From assembly GCA_002772495.1 (NCBI GenBank), contig PCSX01000036.1, forward strand, positions 12,505 to 28,262: DNA of 15,758 nt, written 5' to 3'. Shown here one piece after another: positions 10,986 through 15,758 of this stretch (the first letter of the stretch is position 1; every line of letters begins with the position of its first letter). The translations under genes and the position numbers were made by a program. The stretch is from Candidatus Vogelbacteria bacterium CG22_combo_CG10-13_8_21_14_all_37_9. Its GTDB lineage: Bacteria; Patescibacteriota; Minisyncoccia; Phycocordibacterales; XYD1-FULL-46-19. Below the pieces are notes generated by a model. That model was not told where the DNA came from. It searched no databases and saw only the letters and a list, made by a program, of their open reading frames with translations.

Positions 10986-13453
10986 AATTATTTTTTATAA
11001 TAACATTATTTTTACCAATAATTTCTTTTGCCTATAGTGACAACATAACTCATCCATATTTAAGTGGAAAGGCAGTTGATTTATTTGAGCAGACTTATGG
11101 TTCAACTTTTAGTTCGGCTGAAAAGCAATTGATAATTCAGGGCTCAATTAATGAAGATTCTGGAGTTCGTTGGTTGAAACATTTTTATGATCCGGTTAAT
11201 AATCGGGGTTTAAATAAAGGTCAATTTTCGACTTCTAAACTCTGGGCCCATAATCAAGCTTCAATCAAAAATAATTATTCTTGGGAATCAGCAATTTATG
11301 AATATGTTTATGGCAATAAAAATCAAGGTCTTTTAACTTTGGGTCATATTCTGCATTTGCTTCAGGATAAAACTGTGCCAGAACATACTCGTGATGATCC
11401 GCACCCGCTTCGCAGTACTTATGAAAGTTTTACTAGGAGAAATTTACCAATTCCTAAGACAGTGCCGATGATTTTACCTTCACTCGACGCTTATTTTGAT
11501 AATTTGGCCAATTTTACTAACCATAATTTTTTTAGCGATGATACAATTTTGAAGGATTATTCTGATCCAAAAATCTTAAAAGAAGTAAAGGAATTGGGAA
11601 CTGATGGAAAAATAAGAACATATGGTTATGGGGCTTTTAATAATCATTTAGTTTTTATAACTAATTTGGTTGGTACAGATGGTCACATAGAGAAAACTTA
11701 TTCAATTTACGATAAGGTAGACAACAAAGTCATGATCGATTATTGGAATACTCTCGCCCCCAAAGCCATTGCCTATAATGCCGGCGCCATTAAATTATTT
11801 TTTACTGAAGTAGAAAAAGAAAAACAAACTGGCGCGATTAAATTAGCTCGGCAACCTTGGTGGCAAAAATTGATTGATCAAGCCAAACTAAATTTAAATC
11901 AAGCTCTAGCTTCGGTCCGATTGGCTCAAGGAAACGAGTCGCCTAAAATTTCACCAATTTTAGCGACTGTTGGCGGAAAAATCTTAGGTCCAAACTTACC
12001 ACCCGCCCCACCAGATTGGCAAAAATTAGAGACTGAAATTATTACCGCTCAAAATAATTTAATTGCTCTAGCTGACAACCCAACTATTCCTGAACAAAAA
12101 ATTTCATCAATAATTCACTCAGTTAATAGTTTGGTCGCTAGTTTACCAACAGAAATAAAGACAGATTTGGAACTAGAACTTCCTCTAATAACAGAAGCCA
12201 CGAGTACCACTTTAGCTAGTCTTGATCCACCAACTATTTTAGTGCCTAATGATTTTTCGATTCCTTTTGCTACTAGTACTATAATTTTTTCCGGTATTGC
12301 TAATGCTTCAGCGACGGCGATTTTTATTATCGAAATTCCTGAAGCGACTACTACCGTTGGAGTAGATGGAACTTGGACTTTAGCAGTGGATTTTACTTTA
12401 ACTGGGACAACAACATTAAATTTTGTCGCTCAAAATGATTTAGCTACTTCTAGCGCTACTACTATTACCTTTGCAATTTCTTCTAGTACTGAATCAACGA
12501 CAAATTTAACTGTCAATTTAGGTAGTTTGGATTGCGATCCAATTTTTAATCAAGAACATTGTTTAATTTTAAATAAAACCACTACTGATATTACATGGTC
12601 GGTCGATCCACCTGGTGATTATCATTATAAATTATATAAATTTGCTGATTATTGGTCGGACTATAAATTTGCTTTAATCAGTGAAGAAACAAAAATTTTA
12701 TTAACTGAAACTGACGGACCTTATTCTGTTTCTCCTCCGGAATATGGCGATTTAGCCGGTCTATTATTAGAAGTTTATGATCAAGCTGATCAATTAATCG
12801 CTACTACCACTAAAGATGTTTGGTTTTTAGACCAGAGTCCAATTTTGATTAATGAAATTGGCTGGTCGGGAACGAGCACTGAAACTAGTACTGGCCAAGG
12901 TAATGAATGGATAGAATTAGCTAATTATTTACCATTTCCTATCTCTCTAACTAATTTGAAAATTAAAACGACTGATAATTTAGTGGAATTTGATTTACCG
13001 ACAACTGACTTTATCGCTCGGGCGCCAAATGATGGAAACGCCTATTATTTAATTGAACGCCAAAGTGATGAAGTGGTTGCTGATCAGCCAGCTAATTTTG
13101 TCACTCCTTTTTCAATCACTGACGATGGCGAGGCTGATTTATTAAATAACACCGGTTTTTCTTTAAAATTAATTCGGGCCGAAAATGATTCTGAACAAGT
13201 CTTAGACGAAACACCATTTTTTGATCGACAATGTGAAGAACGACAATCACCTAATATTCAAGCTTACCAATTGTGTTGGCCAGATCCGACTGGACTTGGA
13301 AATAGTATCGAAAGATATGAGTCTGGCACGACTAGAAATTCTTGGCAATTACATTGGGAAGATCAAGTTCGAAATGGTTTAGATCGAAATGGTCAAGAGA
13401 TTTATGGCACGCCCGGTCGGAAAAATACTTATCCTTATGTCGCTTTGTGGTAA
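10964..13453 (+). CDS. Secreted zinc phospholipase C/P1-nuclease-like protein with Ig-like and lamin-tail domains
   Basis: This 829-aa protein has a signal peptide (1 to about 23). Residues about 28-290 resemble the zinc phospholipase C/S1-P1 nuclease fold: H30, D65, H73 and D76 (KHFYDP), and GHILHLLQDKTVPEHTRDD with H131, D135 and H141. That H-x3-D-x5-H spacing equals the H118/D122/H128 zinc ligands of B. cereus PLC. H128 and H147 are nearby candidates. A helical or Pro-rich linker (about 290-420) contains RQPWWQKLID. An Ig-like domain (about 422-507, ILVPNDFSIPFATSTIIFSG) and another beta region precede a lamin-tail domain (about 626-829, ILINEIGWSG, NEWIELAN, closing GTPGRKN). It overlaps the 3' end of the 10491 gene. 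The substrate (phospholipid or nucleic acid) is not decided by sequence. The domain assignment is by motif only. Confidence 0.65.
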   Translation: MENRTIIKLFFIITLFLPIISFAYSDNITHPYLSGKAVDLFEQTYGSTFSSAEKQLIIQGSINEDSGVRWLKHFYDPVNNRGLNKGQFSTSKLWAHNQASIKNNYSWESAIYEYVYGNKNQGLLTLGHILHLLQDKTVPEHTRDDPHPLRSTYESFTRRNLPIPKTVPMILPSLDAYFDNLANFTNHNFFSDDTILKDYSDPKILKEVKELGTDGKIRTYGYGAFNNHLVFITNLVGTDGHIEKTYSIYDKVDNKVMIDYWNTLAPKAIAYNAGAIKLFFTEVEKEKQTGAIKLARQPWWQKLIDQAKLNLNQALASVRLAQGNESPKISPILATVGGKILGPNLPPAPPDWQKLETEIITAQNNLIALADNPTIPEQKISSIIHSVNSLVASLPTEIKTDLELELPLITEATSTTLASLDPPTILVPNDFSIPFATSTIIFSGIANASATAIFIIEIPEATTTVGVDGTWTLAVDFTLTGTTTLNFVAQNDLATSSATTITFAISSSTESTTNLTVNLGSLDCDPIFNQEHCLILNKTTTDITWSVDPPGDYHYKLYKFADYWSDYKFALISEETKILLTETDGPYSVSPPEYGDLAGLLLEVYDQADQLIATTTKDVWFLDQSPILINEIGWSGTSTETSTGQGNEWIELANYLPFPISLTNLKIKTTDNLVEFDLPTTDFIARAPNDGNAYYLIERQSDEVVADQPANFVTPFSITDDGEADLLNNTGFSLKLIRAENDSEQVLDETPFFDRQCEERQSPNIQAYQLCWPDPTGLGNSIERYESGTTRNSWQLHWEDQVRNGLDRNGQEIYGTPGRKNTYPYVALW

Positions 13454-13490
13454 TTATTAATTATGCTTATTCAATTTTATCGATTATTTT

Positions 13491-14783
13491 ATGAATAAAT
13501 TATTATTTAGTTTAGTTATTATTTTTTTAATTTGGCCAGTATTTGTTTCGGCGGAAATTAGTAAATTAGTTTTTACCACTGATCCTCAGGTGATTAAACC
13601 TAGCACCTTATCGGATGGTTTAACCGTTCAAACCCAAACTGCTGATGGGGTTGAAGAAAAAACTCCTGAAACGATTGATTTAACTTTTAGCTCCAATTCT
13701 AGTACCGGAGAATTTTTAAATGAAGCTGGCAACCCAGTTTCTAAAACCATGAGGAAAAATTCTGCTAATCGAACTTTTTACTATCGGGATTCTAGTCTTG
13801 GTTCATATGAGTTATTAATTACAGCCACTGGTCAAGAGACTAAAAAATCTTTTAGTGCCAATCAAAGCATCGTTATTTCCAATGATATTTCTACGACAAG
13901 TGATCCCAATACTGAAACTGAGGCATCTTCGACTAATACTACTTCTAGTAATACCACTAGTTCTAATAGTAGTGGATCGGTAAGTTATTCCGCCCATTCC
14001 GCTCAAAGTGATTTAGGAAATGTCGTCATTCATCCGCCGGAGGTTGGAGCGGGGCGAGTTCGTTTAGGGGTAGCCGGAGCGGATTTAAATTTTGAAGCTT
14101 GGCGAAAAAACAACGCTGGTGGTAATTTTTCGTGGTCCTTTGGTGATGGGGTTAAAATGGAAGGTGAAAAAGTAATCCATCGTTATGAATTTCCGGGTGA
14201 ATATCAAGTAGTTTTGAATGCTTATTTCTCTGAAGGTCAAACTGTCGCTCGGACAAAAGTGTTAATTATTCAGCCAGATTTGGCGATCAGTAAGATTGAT
14301 TGGTTGGCTGGGTTTGTGGAGTTAACTAATGCTAGCACTTATGAAATAAATCTTGGTGGTTGGATTTTACAAGACCAAAGAAGTAGTTTTATTTTTCCGC
14401 TGGATACAATTATTGCTCCAAAAAGTAAAATTAAATTTTCTCTTAGCTTACTTAAATTAGCTGGGGTAGGGGAGTTAATTTTATCCGCTCCTAACGGTCG
14501 AGTAGCGACTAAAGTTTCTCTTAATCAAATTAATTCTGATTTAGTTACGGCCAGTACCACTAATCTTAGTCAGCAGACTCTTGATCCTTTGACTTTAGCT
14601 CGGCGTCGACGCTTAGTGGCGGAAATGGGAGCTTTGCTAGAAAATAATAATTCTTCTCCCGAACCAGCTACCGCGTCGCTTAATTTAGAAGCCCAAACTC
14701 CTCAAGCTAATAACTCCACTAATCGAATTGTCCTCACTCCGCAATTGTCTTGGTGGCAAAAAGCCGTTAGAATGTTTAGATGA
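13491..14783 (+). CDS. Secreted PKD and lamin-tail domain protein
   Basis: The 430-aa protein has a signal peptide (1 to about 21, MNKLLFSLVIIFLIWPVFVS). An N-terminal beta domain (about 22-128) is followed by a Ser/Thr/Asn linker (131-165). The PKD-like domain (about 185-260) has the hallmark FSWSFGDG (213-220) and HRYEFPGEYQVVLNAY (230-245). An LTD-like part follows (about 264-340: ISKIDWLAGFVELTNAS, INLGGWIL). A low-complexity tail ends in LSWWQKAVRMFR, a Trp/basic amphipathic C-terminus that echoes RQPWWQKLID in the preceding protein. It starts 37 nt after that gene, with no SD, and its TGA overlaps the ATG of the 39-aa gene by 4 nt. PKD and LTD modules usually mediate extracellular protein or glycan contacts; no enzyme motif is seen. 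Confidence 0.72.
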   Translation: MNKLLFSLVIIFLIWPVFVSAEISKLVFTTDPQVIKPSTLSDGLTVQTQTADGVEEKTPETIDLTFSSNSSTGEFLNEAGNPVSKTMRKNSANRTFYYRDSSLGSYELLITATGQETKKSFSANQSIVISNDISTTSDPNTETEASSTNTTSSNTTSSNSSGSVSYSAHSAQSDLGNVVIHPPEVGAGRVRLGVAGADLNFEAWRKNNAGGNFSWSFGDGVKMEGEKVIHRYEFPGEYQVVLNAYFSEGQTVARTKVLIIQPDLAISKIDWLAGFVELTNASTYEINLGGWILQDQRSSFIFPLDTIIAPKSKIKFSLSLLKLAGVGELILSAPNGRVATKVSLNQINSDLVTASTTNLSQQTLDPLTLARRRRLVAEMGALLENNNSSPEPATASLNLEAQTPQANNSTNRIVLTPQLSWWQKAVRMFR

Positions 14784-14899
14784 ACGAGACATCCAGTTAC
14801 CATGATTTTTGGTTGATGATTTTAATCTTTATTTTTTTGGTTTCTTCCGCCTTAGTTTTTCTTTACGTCGTGATTGTCAAAACTAATTTAGCCCTCTAA
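14780..14899 (+). CDS. 39-aa single-pass membrane peptide
   Basis: A short frame starts at ATG 14780, overlapping the upstream TGA as ATGA, and ends at TAA 14897-14899. The peptide begins MNETSSYHDFW. It has one hydrophobic helix (about 11-34, rich in Ile, Leu, Phe and Val) and ends VKTNLAL. The ATGA coupling and clean membrane-helix composition argue that it is real. It is the last gene of the envelope cluster; a REP-like palindrome begins at the next base. The function is unknown; it may be a small partner of the PKD/LTD protein. Confidence 0.65.
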   Translation: MNETSSYHDFWLMILIFIFLVSSALVFLYVVIVKTNLAL

Positions 14900-14924
14900 T
14901 TTACATAGGACCACCCTATGTAAA
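14900..14924. repeat. REP-like palindrome, diverged copy
   Basis: TTTACATAGG (14900-14909) and CCTATGTAAA (14915-14924) flank ACCAC. The core reads CATAGGACCACCCTATG, two changes from the RAYT-linked consensus. It lies between the 39-aa gene and the following terminator. Confidence 0.85.
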
Positions 14925-14925
14925 A

Positions 14926-14959
14926 AAGCTGGCTCGTGTTTAGCTACACGAGCCAGCTT
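14926..14959 (+). terminator. Intrinsic terminator closing the envelope cluster
   Basis: AAGCTGGCTCGTGT (14926-14939) pairs perfectly with ACACGAGCCAGCTT (14946-14959) around a 6-nt loop. The sequence CTGTTTACTTTT follows. It sits directly against the palindrome at 14900-14924. Confidence 0.82.
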
Positions 14960-14962
14960 CTG

Positions 14963-14991
14963 TTTACTTTTCGGCTTTTTATGCTTATACT
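14963..14991 (+). promoter_or_regulatory. Predicted sigma70 promoter of the 15047 gene
   Basis: TTTACT (14963-14968), a 17-nt spacer and TATACT (14986-14991) place the start near 14998, giving a leader of about 50 nt. The -35 begins in the tail of the upstream terminator. Confidence 0.65.
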
Positions 14992-15046
14992 CCTAATCAG
15001 ATTTTGGGTAATGAACATTGATCAGTAAACAAGAAAGGGGTCAGTG

Positions 15047-15487
15047 ATGAACTTGAGCTTGGCGGAAGAAACCAGTGAGGCCACGGTGGAAGTTGTCAAT
15101 TCTCTCAAAAAGATCAGAGAGGCAATCGCAGAAAATATTACCGGATACCTAAATGTGTCCATTTCTTTTGCTGATTCCATGCCAACTAATTATTACAACG
15201 AGATAAGTCCAACGAAAGTGCCACTTTCTAGCAGTGATTGGAAGGACGTCTTCTTCTTAGCGGATAAGAGTAAAGAATTTGAGAATCTCTTGTCTTTGTT
15301 GAAAGTCTCTGATTATGCCGAATTTGAAATAGTCAATGATAGTCAGTTGGCCAAAGCCGTTTCTTTGTGTTGGCGTTTCAACCACAACTTATCGATGGCG
15401 GAATTGAGTTTTGCTCTCTTTGTTATGATAAGTAAAAGACGGGGGAGAAGACCAATTATCAAGTTGAAACTTTGCCGCTTGGTCTAG
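15047..15487 (+). CDS. Hypothetical protein, stand-alone gene
   Basis: I choose ATG 15047, six nucleotides after GAAAGGGG (15033-15040), over the in-frame GTG 15044, which leaves only 3 nt of spacing. The 146-aa product is not recognised. It has no signal peptide or clear membrane helix. The N-terminal half is acidic or mixed (AEETSEATVEVVNSLKKIRE); the C-terminus is basic (SKRRGRRPIIKLKLCRLV). SDWKDVFFLADKSKEFENLL and ELSFALFVMI suggest mixed alpha/beta secondary structure. It is one of the few genes here with a real SD, has its own promoter (14963-14991) and terminator (15492-15527), and uses more G and C at third positions than the envelope cluster. Those traits suggest an independently controlled cytoplasmic protein. 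Confidence 0.6.
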   Translation: MNLSLAEETSEATVEVVNSLKKIREAIAENITGYLNVSISFADSMPTNYYNEISPTKVPLSSSDWKDVFFLADKSKEFENLLSLLKVSDYAEFEIVNDSQLAKAVSLCWRFNHNLSMAELSFALFVMISKRRGRRPIIKLKLCRLV

Positions 15488-15491
15488 GCTT

Positions 15492-15535
15492 AAGCCCGGG
15501 ACGACATCAAGATGCCGTCCCGGGCTTCATTTTTT
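15492..15535 (+). terminator. Strong intrinsic terminator of the 15047 gene
   Basis: AAGCCCGGGACG (15492-15503) plus CATC (15505-15508) pairs with GATG (15511-15514) and CGTCCCGGGCTT (15516-15527), leaving one A-C mismatch and a 2-nt nominal loop. CATTTTTT follows. Confidence 0.92.
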
Positions 15536-15563
15536 AGCTTATTTAGGTCTATAAATAGGGGGC

Positions 15564-15591
15564 TTGCGTTTTTCTCTTATTATGTAATAAT
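15564..15591 (+). promoter_or_regulatory. Predicted promoter of the rplJ operon
   Basis: TTGCGT (15564-15569), a 16-nt spacer and AATAAT (15586-15591) with an extended TG (15583-15584) would start transcription near 15598, right at the start of the L10 leader fold. Confidence 0.55.
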
Positions 15592-15600
15592 CTATTTACA

Positions 15601-15668
15601 GAGCCAGAGACAGTAGGTATTCTCGTTTAAAGAGAATATAAATCCTACCGAGGGTCGATCTCTTTCTA
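15601..15668 (+). ncRNA. Ribosomal L10 leader (autoregulatory mRNA structure)
   Basis: The sequence matches the known L10 leader pattern: GAGACAGTAGGT (15607-15618), an extended hairpin TATTCTC/GAGAATA (15618-15624 with 15632-15638), a purine-rich internal loop TAAAT, and CCTACCGAGG (15644-15653). GTAGG (15613-15617) pairs with CCTAC (15644-15648). Outer bases can pair as AGAGA with TCTCT. In other bacteria the L10(L12)4 complex binds this element and represses its own operon. The call is firm because an L10 gene starts about 30 nt downstream. Confidence 0.88.
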
Positions 15669-15700
15669 CGGCTTTTATTGGTCGTTTTTTTATTTATTTT

Positions 15701-15758
15701 ATGGCAATTACCAAAGACAAAAAAATCGAAGTGGTCGCTAAATTAGATCAGATTGCTA
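15701..15758 (+). CDS. rplJ: 50S ribosomal protein L10, N-terminal fragment
   Basis: Nineteen codons are visible before the window ends: MAITKDKKIEVVAKLDQIA. The pattern of a short start, then K-K-x-E/x-V-x-x-L, matches the N-terminal rRNA-binding helix of L10 (MA-x-T-K-x-x-K-x-x-x-V-x-x-L). The L10 leader RNA just upstream strongly supports the identity. There is no SD; a T-rich stretch precedes the ATG. rplL would be expected next, outside the window. Confidence 0.85.
   Translation, partial: MAITKDKKIEVVAKLDQIA

Overview
The window looks like a chromosome segment of a Patescibacteria/CPR bacterium, most likely from a Parcubacteria-type lineage. The evidence is an AT-rich sequence, almost no Shine-Dalgarno sequences before the long genes, a ftsK-recA-efp block, a cluster of exported Lys/Asn-rich lamin-tail (LTD) proteins, and a peptidoglycan-binding surface protein with Cys-pair repeats of a style common in that group. 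TGA is a normal stop (ftsK and the 13491 gene end with it), so this is not the recoded Gracilibacteria/SR1 code. The lineage is inferred from gene style, not from a marker-gene tree.

Layout. Positions 1-67 are the 3' end of rpsR (ribosomal protein S18). A repeat-rich convergent intergenic region (68-414) holds a perfect terminator hairpin, and on each side of it an octamer family (ACGCGGAC) reads in the sense of the adjacent gene. On the minus strand lie ftsK (4748-2493), a small membrane-anchored Ig-like protein (2496-2140, ATGA-coupled to ftsK) and recA (2110-1097), which form an apparent operon ending in a strong terminator. efp (975-415) follows only 38 nt later. Divergent from ftsK is a putative HTH regulator (4918-5694). 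Its promoter and coding region are packed with GGACAA/TTGTCC boxes. A long leader (about 5880-6244), with a strong promoter, a 13-codon basic micro-ORF behind a strong SD and an inverted-repeat structure, precedes a large exported surface protein (6245-8203).

Next comes a mobile or domesticated unit: a REP-associated tyrosine transposase (RAYT, 8575-9288) bracketed by copies of a palindrome whose core is CATAGGGTCACCCTATG. Further copies lie at 10442-10477 (a perfect double palindrome), 14900-14924 and, degenerate, at 8392-8408, about 5741-5757 and about 213-237. This RAYT/REP system is the most distinctive feature of the window.

Positions 9421-14899 hold five plus-strand genes for envelope or exported proteins: an LTD-like membrane protein with a Cys-rich insert, an NTF2-like membrane protein, an 829-aa secreted protein joining a zinc phospholipase C/P1-nuclease-like domain to Ig-like and LTD domains, a PKD plus LTD protein, and a 39-aa membrane peptide. 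They may form a cell-surface module acting on external lipids or nucleic acids, which would suit an episymbiont, but this is inference. A stand-alone gene of unknown function (15047-15487) with its own promoter, SD and terminator follows. The window closes with an L10 leader autoregulatory RNA and the first 19 codons of rplJ.
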